The notes under the pieces are model-generated. The model searched no databases. It had not been told where the DNA came from and saw only the letters and a list, made by a program, of their open reading frames with translations. 64,000 bases of DNA, taken from Alphaproteobacteria bacterium (GTDB lineage Bacteria > Pseudomonadota > Alphaproteobacteria > Rhizobiales > Xanthobacteraceae). Location of the stretch: the NCBI GenBank assembly GCA_005884685.1, contig VBAH01000019.1, positions 144,004 through 208,003 of the forward strand, in the 5' to 3' direction. The position numbers were made by a program, and so were the translations under genes. Within the stretch, counting starts at the first letter, position 1; every line of letters begins with the position of its first letter. This document shows positions 17,438-25,636 of the stretch, piece by piece.

Positions 17438-18349
17438 ATGAGGGTCTTCATCACTGGCGCGACCGGCTATATCGGCGGATCGGTCGCGACGAAATTGCGC
17501 GATGCGGGCCACGAGATTCTCGGCCTCGCGCGCTCCGATGATGCCGCGGCCGCATTGCGCAAGCGCGGCATCGAGCCGCTGCGCGGCGACATCAATGCCT
17601 ACTCGCCGTTCGTCGAGGCGACGAAGCGCGTCGACGCCGTCATCAATGCGGCCAACTCGGACAATCCGTTCGTCGTGCACGCGCTGCTCGATGGGCTGGC
17701 CGGGAGCGGCAAGACACTGATCCAGACCTCAGGCTCGAGCGTGGTCGGCGCCTACGACAACGGCGAGGCGAGCGACGACACGTTCGACGAAGACACGCCG
17801 TTCACGCCCGAGCCGGAGAAGGCGGGCCGCGTCGCAATCGACCAAGCGGTGCTGGCCGCGGCGAAAGACGGCGTGCGCTCGATCGTGATCCGCCCGACTC
17901 TGATCTACGGCCGCGGTATCGGCGTCTCGTCCACCAGCGTCCAGCTTCCGAAGCTGATCGATGTTGCACGCAAGCATGGCGTGCCGCGTCATGTCGGGCG
18001 CGGTCTGAACATCTGGTCGCACGTGCATATCGCAGACGTCGTCGACCTATTCCTGCTGGCGCTCGACAAGGCGCCGGCCGGATCGCTGTTCTACGCGGAG
18101 AATGGCGAAGCCAGTTTCAAGTCGGTCGCGCAATCGATCGGCCGCATGCTCGGCATGGGCGATAGAACGCAGGACTGGCCGATCGGCGAAGCGGTCGAGG
18201 GGCTCGGACCAGGCGCTTACTTGAGCTTCGGCTCGAACAGCCGCGTGCGCGGGGTTAAGTCGCGGGCGCTCGGATGGAAGCCGAAGCAAGGAACGCTTGC
18301 GGACGAGATCGAGCGCGGGGTTTACGCCGAGGTGTATGGAAGGAAGTGA
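17438..18349 (+). CDS. NAD-dependent epimerase/dehydratase family protein
   Basis: A 303-residue extended SDR. The Rossmann motif GATGYIGGSV lies at residues 8-17. In place of the usual YxxxK active site the region after the TSGSSVVGAYDN loop is degenerate, as in atypical SDRs with reductase or regulatory roles; the substrate-side segment IRPTLIYGRGIGVSSTSVQL is present. ATG 17438 is chosen over TTG 17432 because it gives the canonical MRVFITGATG start. It lies 2 bases after the carboxymuconolactone decarboxylase-like gene. Substrate unknown. Confidence 0.85.
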   Translation: MRVFITGATGYIGGSVATKLRDAGHEILGLARSDDAAAALRKRGIEPLRGDINAYSPFVEATKRVDAVINAANSDNPFVVHALLDGLAGSGKTLIQTSGSSVVGAYDNGEASDDTFDEDTPFTPEPEKAGRVAIDQAVLAAAKDGVRSIVIRPTLIYGRGIGVSSTSVQLPKLIDVARKHGVPRHVGRGLNIWSHVHIADVVDLFLLALDKAPAGSLFYAENGEASFKSVAQSIGRMLGMGDRTQDWPIGEAVEGLGPGAYLSFGSNSRVRGVKSRALGWKPKQGTLADEIERGVYAEVYGRK

Positions 18350-18352
18350 GCC

Positions 18353-18471
18353 GTCATTCATTCCGGGGCGCCGCGCAGCGGCGAGCCCGGAATCCATAAC
18401 CGCGACCTTCGCTGGAATCGAAAATCTCGCGGCTATGGATGCCGGCCCTCGCTCCGCTCGGCCGGAATGAC
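18353..18471. repeat. Dispersed palindromic intergenic repeat, copy 1
   Basis: A 119-base imperfect palindrome between two convergent genes. It begins GTCATTC and ends GGAATGAC, with arms containing TTCCGGGGCGCCGCG / GCGGCGAGCCCGGAATCCAT on the left and the matching complement-like block on the right. A related element occupies 61056-61173, so this is a dispersed family, not a chance hairpin. Confidence 0.75.
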
Positions 18472-18480
18472 AGCGGCGTT

Positions 18481-20586
18481 CTAGGCGGCCTTCCGCACCC
18501 ACACCCTGTTGTCATGGAACGCCGCGCCGCCATACGGCGCGATCGCATCCGCGCCAGTGAGCGTGTTGATGCCGCGGCCGTCCTCGTAGGCGGCGTTCGG
18601 CCAGATCGATTCCGCGATCAGCACCCCGCGGCGCACGCCGTCGAAATATTTCGCATGAATGCGCACCTCGCCGCGCGGGTTGCCGAGCACGACCTTGTCG
18701 CCGTCCGCGATGCCGAGCGAGGCCGCATCTTCGGGATGGATCATCACGCTCGGGCGCTGCTCGCGCGCCAGCGAGGTCGGCGTCTCGTTGAACGTCGAGT
18801 TCAAGAAATTGCGCGCCGGCGACGTACCGAGCCGGAACGGATGCTCCGGCGTCGCCTCCTCGATGACCTCCCAGTGGTCGGGCAGAACGGGCATGTCATC
18901 GACCGGCCCCGCAAGCCAGGGCGAGCGGAACGGCACGGTCTTCCAGTCGGGCTTGAAGCGGAACTTGCCGTCCGGCCAGGCGAAGCCTTTCACGTAATGC
19001 GCGGTGTCGAAGTCGGGCTGGCAGTCGATCCACTTGTTCGCCTCGAGCTCTGCAAGCGTGCCCCAGCCGGAATTCTGCAGGGTCCAGTCGATCAGCTCGC
19101 GCTCGGTCATGGCGAAGCCCGGGTGCGCCGCACCCAGACGCTTCGCCAGTCCGCACACCACCTCGTGATTGTTGCGGCACTCGCCCGGCGGCTCGATCAG
19201 CTTCGGCCCGAGCTGGATATATTGGTGCCCGCCGCCCTGATAGAAATCGTCGTGCTCCATGAACATCGTCGCGGGCAGCACGACGTCGGCCATCAGCGCG
19301 GTCTCGGTCATGAACTGCTCGTGCACGCAGGTGAAGAGATCGTCGCGCGCAAAGCCGCGCTTGACCTTGTCCTGCTCGGGCGCGACCGACACCGGATTGG
19401 TGTTCTGGATCAGCAGCGCGGTGACGGGAATGTCCTTGATCAGTGCGTCGGGCTCGCCGCAGAGAACCGGCCCGATGCGCGACTGGTCGAGCGCGCGGAT
19501 CGCGGGATCGACCGCGTCGAGCCCCTCGGTCATGGTCTTGTTCCAGTGGTAGATCGCGCCGTTGTTATGGAACGCCCCGCCGCCTTCGAGCGCCCATGAG
19601 CCGCGCACCGCCGCAATGCAGCTTGCGGCGTGCATGTTGGCGGTGCCGTTGCGCGAGCGGCCGAAGCCGTAACCGAGGCGGAAGTAGGCACGCTTGCGCT
19701 CCGCGACGAGGCGCGCGAACGCCTCGATGGTCTCGACCGGGCAGCCGGTGATCTTTGCGGCCCATTCAGGCGAGCGCGTGCGCACGTGCTCTTCCAGCTC
19801 GCGCGGCGCGTCGGTGTATTTTTCCAGATAATCGCGGTCCGCGAAGCCGTCGCGGAACAGGCAATGCATCACCGCGCAGGCGAGCGCGCCGTCGGTGCCG
19901 GGGCGAACCAGCACCGCGAGATCGGCCTGCTCCATGGTGCCGTTCTGGTAGATGTCGACCGCGACGATCTTGGCGCCGCGCTCTTTGCGCGCGCGCACCG
20001 CATGCGTCATCACGTTGACCTGCGTGTTGACCGGGTTGGTACCCCAGATCACCACGAGGTCGGAGCGCGCCATCTCGCGCGGATCGGGACCGGCGAGCTT
20101 GCCGGTGCCGGCGATGAAGCCGGTCCAGGCCGGATTGACGCAGATGGTGGAGTGGAAGCCGGAATATTTCTTCACGTGGCGCAGGCGGTTGATGCCGTCG
20201 CGCATGATCAGGCCCATCGTGCCGGCGTAGTAATACGGCCAGACCGTCTCGCTGCCGTATCTTGCTTCGGCGGCGAGGAATTTCTCCGCCACCAGATCGA
20301 GCGCGTCATCCCATGAAATCGGCGCGAACTGTCCGGCGCCTTTTGGCCCCATGCGCACCAGCGGGTGCAGCAGGCGGTCGGGATGGTGGATGCGCTCGGC
20401 GTAGCGCGCGACCTTCGCGCAAATCACACCCGCGGTGTAAAGGTTGTCTTCTGCGCCGCGTACGCGGCCAATTGCGCTGCCGTCGAGCACCTCCACTTCA
20501 AGCGCGCAGGTCGACGGGCAATCGTGCGGGCAGGCCGAGGCACGAATTTCGACGGGTTTGAGCGGAAGGCGGACGGACTGATTCAT
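18481..20586 (-). CDS. Molybdopterin oxidoreductase (DMSO reductase superfamily)
   Basis: A 701-residue bis-MGD enzyme. The N-terminal [4Fe-4S] site is CPHDCPSTC (residues 19-27) with a fourth Cys in GVICAKV (about 55). Later blocks include WGTNPVNTQVNVMTHAVRAR and VDIYQNGTMEQADL (cofactor binding), and the C-terminal MopB domain with IHPEDAASLGIADGDKVVLGN. There is no Tat signal, so it should be cytoplasmic. No iron-sulfur or membrane subunit gene is adjacent, so its electron partner is encoded elsewhere or it works alone, like the anaerobic-dehydrogenase-type proteins of this subgroup. The substrate cannot be told from sequence. Confidence 0.9.
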   Translation of the reverse strand: MNQSVRLPLKPVEIRASACPHDCPSTCALEVEVLDGSAIGRVRGAEDNLYTAGVICAKVARYAERIHHPDRLLHPLVRMGPKGAGQFAPISWDDALDLVAEKFLAAEARYGSETVWPYYYAGTMGLIMRDGINRLRHVKKYSGFHSTICVNPAWTGFIAGTGKLAGPDPREMARSDLVVIWGTNPVNTQVNVMTHAVRARKERGAKIVAVDIYQNGTMEQADLAVLVRPGTDGALACAVMHCLFRDGFADRDYLEKYTDAPRELEEHVRTRSPEWAAKITGCPVETIEAFARLVAERKRAYFRLGYGFGRSRNGTANMHAASCIAAVRGSWALEGGGAFHNNGAIYHWNKTMTEGLDAVDPAIRALDQSRIGPVLCGEPDALIKDIPVTALLIQNTNPVSVAPEQDKVKRGFARDDLFTCVHEQFMTETALMADVVLPATMFMEHDDFYQGGGHQYIQLGPKLIEPPGECRNNHEVVCGLAKRLGAAHPGFAMTERELIDWTLQNSGWGTLAELEANKWIDCQPDFDTAHYVKGFAWPDGKFRFKPDWKTVPFRSPWLAGPVDDMPVLPDHWEVIEEATPEHPFRLGTSPARNFLNSTFNETPTSLAREQRPSVMIHPEDAASLGIADGDKVVLGNPRGEVRIHAKYFDGVRRGVLIAESIWPNAAYEDGRGINTLTGADAIAPYGGAAFHDNRVWVRKAA

Positions 20587-20610
20587 GGCCCGCCCAGCAT
20601 AGTCCGCCGA

Positions 20611-21582
20611 TCAGACCTTGTCGCGTTCCCGTTCCCGCTCGACGATCACGGTTTCTTCCATTTCAACGACCGTGACCTCGTCACCGCCGCGGCTGCGCAG
20701 CACGACGTATTGGGCGGCTAGGACCATGAATACGAGGAGCCGGGCGGTCCAGATCTTCGCTGTTTCGTCGGGCCCAAAGCCCTGGCCGATCAGCATGTCG
20801 GCCGCGATCCACACCAGCAAAGCAAAGAAGGTCCATATCTCCTCGCCGGTCCAGGTCCGCCGCGTGCGCACGATCCACAGGCCCGCGCACACGACGATCA
20901 GCGCGCCGAGGCGCCCGCCCCACACGTGCAGCGCGGCCGCTCCACCCTCGCCGAGCCATGTCGTGATCACCGGATCGCCGCTCATGATGTCGCCCGCGAC
21001 CCAGCCGAGCAGCGCGCCCCCGCCCCACACCAGCACGCGGAAGCGATGGAGCAGCGCCATCAGGATCGCGCTGCCGGCGATGATCAGCGGCACCGACGTC
21101 GCAAGCCCGAAGATGATGAGCGTCGCCTTGATGGCGGCGGCGTGCGCGGCATCGACCTGGGCGGCCGCAAGCTCGGCCGCGGCCGCGATCGCGATCACGT
21201 TGTCGAGGCTCATGACGATGTCGGCGATCACGACGATGCGCACCGCGCGCCAGATCGTCTCGCCCGACTCCATCTGGGAGTCCTCGTCCGCGTCCTCGGT
21301 CACGAGCTTGATCGCGACCCAGAACAGGAGCGCGCCGCCGACCAGCTTGAGGAACGGATAGGTCATCGCCTGCGCGACGACGAGCGTGAAGATCACGCGC
21401 AACAGCACGGCGACGCCGGCGCCGAGAACCATGCCCCACAGCCGTTGCCGCGGCGGCAGCGACAGGCAGGCCATTGCGATGACGACAGCGTTGTCGCCCG
21501 AGAGGATGATGTTGACGCCGATGATCTGCAGCGCCGCGATCCAGAATGGCGCGTGCGTGATGTCCTGCCACAAGAAATCCAC
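20611..21582 (-). CDS. TerC family integral membrane protein
   Basis: A 323-residue membrane protein of the TerC/YjbE family. The family metal-site motifs are both present: IIGVNIILSGDNAVVIAMA near residue 20-38 and IVVIADIVMSLDNVIAIAAA near 115-134, each with the Asp-Asn pair. Such proteins export manganese or help load metalloenzymes during export. About eight helices are seen; a charged C-terminal tail ends RERERDKV. The start is GTG at 21582, preceded by AAGGAAA. A GGGGGTAGCC stretch beside the start recalls yybP-ykoY manganese riboswitches but the rest of that motif is not found. Confidence 0.9.
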   Translation of the reverse strand: MDFLWQDITHAPFWIAALQIIGVNIILSGDNAVVIAMACLSLPPRQRLWGMVLGAGVAVLLRVIFTLVVAQAMTYPFLKLVGGALLFWVAIKLVTEDADEDSQMESGETIWRAVRIVVIADIVMSLDNVIAIAAAAELAAAQVDAAHAAAIKATLIIFGLATSVPLIIAGSAILMALLHRFRVLVWGGGALLGWVAGDIMSGDPVITTWLGEGGAAALHVWGGRLGALIVVCAGLWIVRTRRTWTGEEIWTFFALLVWIAADMLIGQGFGPDETAKIWTARLLVFMVLAAQYVVLRSRGGDEVTVVEMEETVIVERERERDKV

Positions 21583-21689
21583 CGGCTACCCCCATTTCCT
21601 TGAGCCCGCCGTTGGCCGGCGGCGCGTTTTCCCCCGACGCGCAATCTAGCGAGGATCGTGGGCGGCTGACCAGCGGCCGCGCGTCGCAG

Positions 21690-22112
21690 TCAGCCGACGA
21701 TCTCGTTCCCGGCGAAGAACTGCGCGATCTCCTTGGCGGCGGTGTCGGGAGCGTCGGAGCCGTGCACCGAGTTCTCCCCGATCGACTGCGCGTGGACCTT
21801 GCGGATGGTGCCGGCAGCAGCCTTCGCGGGATCGGTCGCGCCCATCACGTCGCGATATTTCAGGATCGCGTTCTCGCCTTCCAACACCTGCACGACCACC
21901 GGGCCCGAGGTCATGAACTCGACGAGTTCGCCGAAAAACGGCCGCTCGCGATGCACGCCGTAGAAAGTCTCGGCCTGCTCGCGCGTGATGCGTACCCGCT
22001 TCTGCGCGACGATCCGCAGGCCGGCGCTTTCGATGATCGCGTTGATCGCGCCGGTCAAGTTACGCTTGGTCGCATCCGGCTTGATGATCGAGAAGGTGCG
22101 CTCGACCGCCAT
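21690..22112 (-). CDS. ndk: Nucleoside diphosphate kinase
   Basis: Ndk balances NTP pools by phosphotransfer through a phospho-His. The 140-residue protein is canonical: [20 protein letters not shown] at the start and the active-site His in [19 protein letters not shown] (about residue 117). It is preceded by AAGGAATGACC as ribosome-binding site and a good promoter at 22154-22182. A 7-base inverted repeat (GGCTGAC/GTCAGCC, 21664-21695) covers the stop codon. Confidence 0.98.
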   Translation of the reverse strand: MAVERTFSIIKPDATKRNLTGAINAIIESAGLRIVAQKRVRITREQAETFYGVHRERPFFGELVEFMTSGPVVVQVLEGENAILKYRDVMGATDPAKAAAGTIRKVHAQSIGENSVHGSDAPDTAAKEIAQFFAGNEIVG

Positions 22113-22153
22113 CGGTCATTCCTTTTTTGGGGAGATCGGATTGAAGTCGGCGG

Positions 22154-22182
22154 CTTATAGCGAGGCTATTCGCGAGCAGCAA
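22154..22182 (-). promoter_or_regulatory. Sigma-70-type promoter for ndk
   Basis: Read on the minus strand: -35 TTGCTG (22177-22182), a 17-base spacer, and -10 TATAAG (22154-22159). It lies about 42 bases upstream of the ndk ATG. Spacing and both boxes are good. Confidence 0.55.
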
Positions 22183-22291
22183 GGCTGAACGAGGGTTCAG
22201 ACCCGATGACACATTGTATCATGAACCAATCGGCACGGGCGCCCGACTACACTTGCGGATGACGAAATCCAAGAACCCAGAGGAGATTACC

Positions 22292-22531
22292 ATGATCCGC
22301 AAATCCGTTCTCGCGCTCACCGGCATCGCCGCCCTCGCCGCCGCCGCGCTGGCTCCGACTTCGGCGTCCGCTTGGGGCAAAGGTGGCTGGGGCCATCACG
22401 GCTGGGGCCACGGCTTCGGCTTCTACGGCGCCGGTTATGGCGTCAGCTACGTCGATGTTGTGCCGAGCTGCTACTACGTGAAGAAGATCAACCGCTTCGG
22501 CGAAGTGCGCATGATCAAGGTCTGCGAGTAA
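22292..22531 (+). CDS. Small secreted Gly/His/Trp-rich protein
   Basis: A 79-residue protein with a clear signal peptide (MIRKSVLALTGIAALAAAAL, cleavage after SASA near residue 28). The mature part starts WGKGGWGHHGWGHGFGFYGA, a Gly/His/Trp repeat, and ends with a structured tail that has two Cys (PSCYYVKKINRFGEVRMIKV followed by CE), which could form a disulfide. AGGAG lies ten bases before the ATG. Similar short periplasmic proteins are frequent in Bradyrhizobium-like genomes; function unknown. The His-rich part might bind metals, which is a guess. Confidence 0.75.
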   Translation: MIRKSVLALTGIAALAAAALAPTSASAWGKGGWGHHGWGHGFGFYGAGYGVSYVDVVPSCYYVKKINRFGEVRMIKVCE

Positions 22532-22558
22532 TCCGACCGAACCGCCACGATCTTGATC

Positions 22559-22586
22559 CACCCCGGCCTCGAGAGCGGCCGGGGTG
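22559..22586 (+). terminator. Hairpin after the 22292 gene
   Basis: CACCCCGGCC (22559-22568) and GGCCGGGGTG (22577-22586) form a perfect 10-base-pair stem with an 8-base loop, 27 bases after the stop codon. The following bases are only mildly T-rich, so termination may be partial. Confidence 0.6.
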
Positions 22587-22700
22587 TGTCGCTTGGCGAT
22601 CGTTCACGCTTGATTTCGGATTTCGGCTGCAGTTGATCGCACCGCGGCGTTGACGCAATATGCCGTCGCGCGAGCCTTCACGCATGTCCCGGAGTTCTTC

Positions 22701-23360
22701 GTGCCGAAAACAAAGATCCTAGGCTTGCTGGCGCCGGCTGCTCTCGCCGCTGCGCTCGGCGGATGCTCGATGGACCTGAGCGGCTTTTCCGTTGCCGAAC
22801 TCAATCCGCTGAAGGGCAACGACCCGCTGCGCAGCGAAGAGTATAACTATTTCTACCGGCGCGACCAGAAGAGCACCGGCGTCGTCACTGCCGCTGATCT
22901 CATCGGGCCTGACGGACGCTGCGCGTTCGATGCCGCGCCGACGTATGCGCCACCCGGGCCTGCCGCACCTGACTCTGTCGCGCAAACGCCGCCGGCGGAC
23001 CCGATCAACCCGCGCAGCAACCAGGCGCTCTATTTCACCACGGGTCCGGAGAGCGGCGCGGCCGCGGGCGCAGCCCCTGCACTGCCGCCGCAAGTGCGCA
23101 GCGGGCCGAGCGGCATCGCGCTGCAAATGACCGAGTGCGAGGTCGTGCGCGTCGCGGGCTATACCGACCGCGTTGAGATCGGAGCCAACGAACGCGGGCA
23201 GCGCAGCGTCACGCTCAGCTACATGAGCGGACCGCGCCCCGGCATCTATCGCTTCCTCGCCGGACGGCTCGCCTCGATGGAGCGCGTCGCCGAACCGCCG
23301 CAGCCGAAGAAGCCGCAAAAGCCGGCCAAGACCGCGAAGAAGTCCGCGCCGCGGCAATGA
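22701..23360 (+). CDS. Lipoprotein of unknown function
   Basis: A 219-residue lipoprotein: signal peptide MPKTKILGLLAPAALAAALG with lipobox LGGC at about residue 22. GTG 22701 is preferred because GGAG lies just before it; TTG 22650 would add 17 residues that spoil the signal. The mature region contains NYFYRRDQKSTGVVTAADLI, a Pro/Ala-rich linker, then a folded part (GIALQMTECEVVRVAGYTDR, ERGQRSVTLSYMSGPRPGIY) and a Lys/Pro-rich tail (PKKPQKPAKTAKK) that could interact with peptidoglycan or DNA-like polyanions. The stop overlaps the methyltransferase start by 4 bases. Confidence 0.78.
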   Translation: MPKTKILGLLAPAALAAALGGCSMDLSGFSVAELNPLKGNDPLRSEEYNYFYRRDQKSTGVVTAADLIGPDGRCAFDAAPTYAPPGPAAPDSVAQTPPADPINPRSNQALYFTTGPESGAAAGAAPALPPQVRSGPSGIALQMTECEVVRVAGYTDRVEIGANERGQRSVTLSYMSGPRPGIYRFLAGRLASMERVAEPPQPKKPQKPAKTAKKSAPRQ

Positions 23361-24040
23361 CCGACCCGAACAGCGCGGAGTTTGCGGCGCGCCGGCTCGC
23401 CGCGCGCGCTCGGCTCGACGCCATCGATATGGGCGCGAGCGATCCATACCGTCGCGCATGGTTCGCGGCGGTGTACGAAACCGCGGGCGACGATCCGGCG
23501 CAAATCCCCTGGGCGGACCTCGCACCGCATTCCCTGCTCGCTTCCTGGCTCGCGAAAGTCGATGCACCTGAACCCGGAGCACGTGCGCTCGATATCGGTT
23601 GCGGCCTCGGCGACAACGCGGCGGCTATCGCGGCGAAAGGCTGGCAAGTCACCGGATTCGACCTGTTACCGCGTGCGATCCGCTGGGCGGCGTCGCGGTT
23701 TCCCGCGCCTGAGTTCGTGGCGGCCGACCTGTTCAATCCGCCGGGTGAATGGAGCGCGGCATTCGACCTGGTACACGAGTGCTACACCTTGCAGGCGCTG
23801 CCCGATGCGCCCCGCGCCGAAGCGATCCGGCAGATCGCGCGCTTTGTCCGGCCCGGCGGCACGCTGCTGGTGATTGCGCGCGCCCGCGACGGCGCGGGGC
23901 CGGTTGCCGGCCCCCCATGGCCGCTGGCGCGCCAGGAGATCATGAGCTTTGCGGCCCATGGCTTGCGCTGCGGGACGATTGAGCAGCTTCCCGATCCGAC
24001 CGACGGCAAGCCGCACTGGCGCGCAGCGTTTCGCCGATAA
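23357..24040 (+). CDS. Class I SAM-dependent methyltransferase
   Basis: A 227-residue Rossmann-fold methyltransferase. Motif I is ARALDIGCGLGDNAAAIAAK (about residues 75-94) with the following acidic residue in VTGFDLLPRAI; motif IV is AFDLVHECYTLQALPD, and RFVRPGGTLLVIARAR is the post-motif region. The fold is certain but the substrate is not; the small-molecule (tellurite/thiopurine-like or quinone-like) group is most likely. It overlaps the lipoprotein gene by 4 bases and is thus probably in the same operon. Confidence 0.87.
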   Translation: MTDPNSAEFAARRLAARARLDAIDMGASDPYRRAWFAAVYETAGDDPAQIPWADLAPHSLLASWLAKVDAPEPGARALDIGCGLGDNAAAIAAKGWQVTGFDLLPRAIRWAASRFPAPEFVAADLFNPPGEWSAAFDLVHECYTLQALPDAPRAEAIRQIARFVRPGGTLLVIARARDGAGPVAGPPWPLARQEIMSFAAHGLRCGTIEQLPDPTDGKPHWRAAFRR

Positions 24041-24109
24041 CCAAATCATAATCCGCGAACGTTCCCCGAGGCCTTGGAGTTGCCGCAAAGCGCGTGGGAT
24101 CATGCCGGT

Positions 24110-25636
24110 ATGATCACAGTCCCCTCGCGGCTGCTCGCAGCTCTTTCTGCCGGCACCTTAGCACTCACATTCGCGACCGCCTGCTTTGCCGAGCCGGCGG
24201 CCCGCCGGCCCGAAGGCGCGAAAGAACAGACCGCTGAGGCAGGCCGCCTTCCGGCCGACGTCGCCACCGACCAGTCGGTCGAATTCTCAGACCGTACGCT
24301 GCGTTTCAAGGCGACTGCCGGCTCGATCCCGATCAACAACGGCGAAGGCAAGCTGCAAGCCGAAATCGCCTTCACCGCTTATGTGCGTCCCGACATGGAG
24401 GCCGCCAATCGCCCCCTCACCTTCGTATTCAATGGCGGGCCCGGCGCTTCGTCCGCCTATATGCAGCTTGGCGCTCTCGGCCCATGGCGGCTGCCGCTCG
24501 ACAACATCACGCCGTCGACCACGCCGGTCTTCATTCCCAATCCGGAGACGTGGCTCGATTTCACCGATCTCGTGTTCGTCGATCCGGTCGGCACCGGCTA
24601 CAGCCGTTTCATCGCGACCGGCGACGACGTGCGCAAGCACTTCTGGTCGGTCGATGGCGACATCGATGTGCTCGCCACCTTCATGCGCAAATGGATTGAG
24701 AAGAACGGGCGCCAGGCGTCGAGCAAATTCATCGCGGGCGAAAGCTACGGCGGCTTCCGTGCGCCGAAGCTGGCATTGAAACTCAATGAGCAGGGCGTGG
24801 CGGCGAGCGGGCTGATCCTCGTGTCAGCGGTGCTCGACTTCGGCTGGCGCGGCAACGGCCGTCACTCTCCCTTCGCCTGGGTTTCGCGGCTCCCCTCGAT
24901 GGCGGCCGCGCAACGCGAGGCGAAGGCACCGTTCGACCGCGCGGCGTTGCGCGAGGTCGAGCGTTACGCGGCCGGCGAGTATCTGCAGGATCTCACGCGC
25001 GGCGAGCGCGACAGCGCCGCGGTCGAACGCATCAGCGCCCGCGTCGCGCAATTGACCGGCCTCGATCCCGTTCTGGTGCGCCGCCTGGCCGGACGCGTCG
25101 ACACCCGCACGTTCATCCGGGAGCGCAATCGCGACCGCGGTCTTGTGGCCAGCATGTACGATGCGACGATCACCGGCATTGATCCGGAGCCGACCTCGGC
25201 CTCGTCGCATTATGACGATCCGGTGCTGAGCGTCATCCGCGCGCCGCTGTCGAGCGCAATGACCGACCTCTACGCCCGCGTGCTGAAATGGCGCGTGGAA
25301 GAGCCGTACCAGCTGCTCAACAATCGGGTGAACTCGCGCTGGGACTGGGGCGGCGGGCGCTCGACTCACGAGGTCGTCGGCGAACTGCGCGCGCTGCTCG
25401 CCGCCGATCCGCGTATGCGCGTGCTGGTGACGCACGGCGCAACCGACCTCGTCACGCCCTATTTCGAGACGCAGCTCATCCTCGACCAGATGCCATCGTT
25501 CGCCTCGCCCGAGCGGCTGAAGCTCTCGGTCTATGGCGGCGGCCACATGTATTACGCGCGTGACGCCTCGCGCCGCGCGCTGCGCGAGGATGCAAAGGAG
25601 CTTTACCGCGCGGTCGAGCAGACCCCGCGCGGCTAG
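24110..25636 (+). CDS. Secreted S10-type serine carboxypeptidase-like protein
   Basis: A 508-residue alpha/beta-hydrolase of peptidase family S10. A signal peptide ends around TACFAEP (residue 24). The oxyanion region is FVFNGGPGASSAYMQLGALG; the nucleophile Ser lies in IAGESYGGFRAPKLAL; the C-terminal His is in VYGGGHMYY and the Asp in GATDLVTPYF. All triad residues are present. The protein is expected in the periplasm, removing C-terminal residues from peptides. ATG 24110 is used because it gives a complete signal peptide. The stop overlaps the convergent ABC-F gene by 4 bases. Confidence 0.88.
   Translation: MITVPSRLLAALSAGTLALTFATACFAEPAARRPEGAKEQTAEAGRLPADVATDQSVEFSDRTLRFKATAGSIPINNGEGKLQAEIAFTAYVRPDMEAANRPLTFVFNGGPGASSAYMQLGALGPWRLPLDNITPSTTPVFIPNPETWLDFTDLVFVDPVGTGYSRFIATGDDVRKHFWSVDGDIDVLATFMRKWIEKNGRQASSKFIAGESYGGFRAPKLALKLNEQGVAASGLILVSAVLDFGWRGNGRHSPFAWVSRLPSMAAAQREAKAPFDRAALREVERYAAGEYLQDLTRGERDSAAVERISARVAQLTGLDPVLVRRLAGRVDTRTFIRERNRDRGLVASMYDATITGIDPEPTSASSHYDDPVLSVIRAPLSSAMTDLYARVLKWRVEEPYQLLNNRVNSRWDWGGGRSTHEVVGELRALLAADPRMRVLVTHGATDLVTPYFETQLILDQMPSFASPERLKLSVYGGGHMYYARDASRRALREDAKELYRAVEQTPRG

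Noticed and set aside
21570..21610. Possible yybP-ykoY manganese riboswitch before the TerC gene (GGGGGTAGCC)
   Set aside because: The stretch touches the start codon and the rest of the conserved core and its helices are not found; the ribosome-binding site AAGGAAA explains the region.
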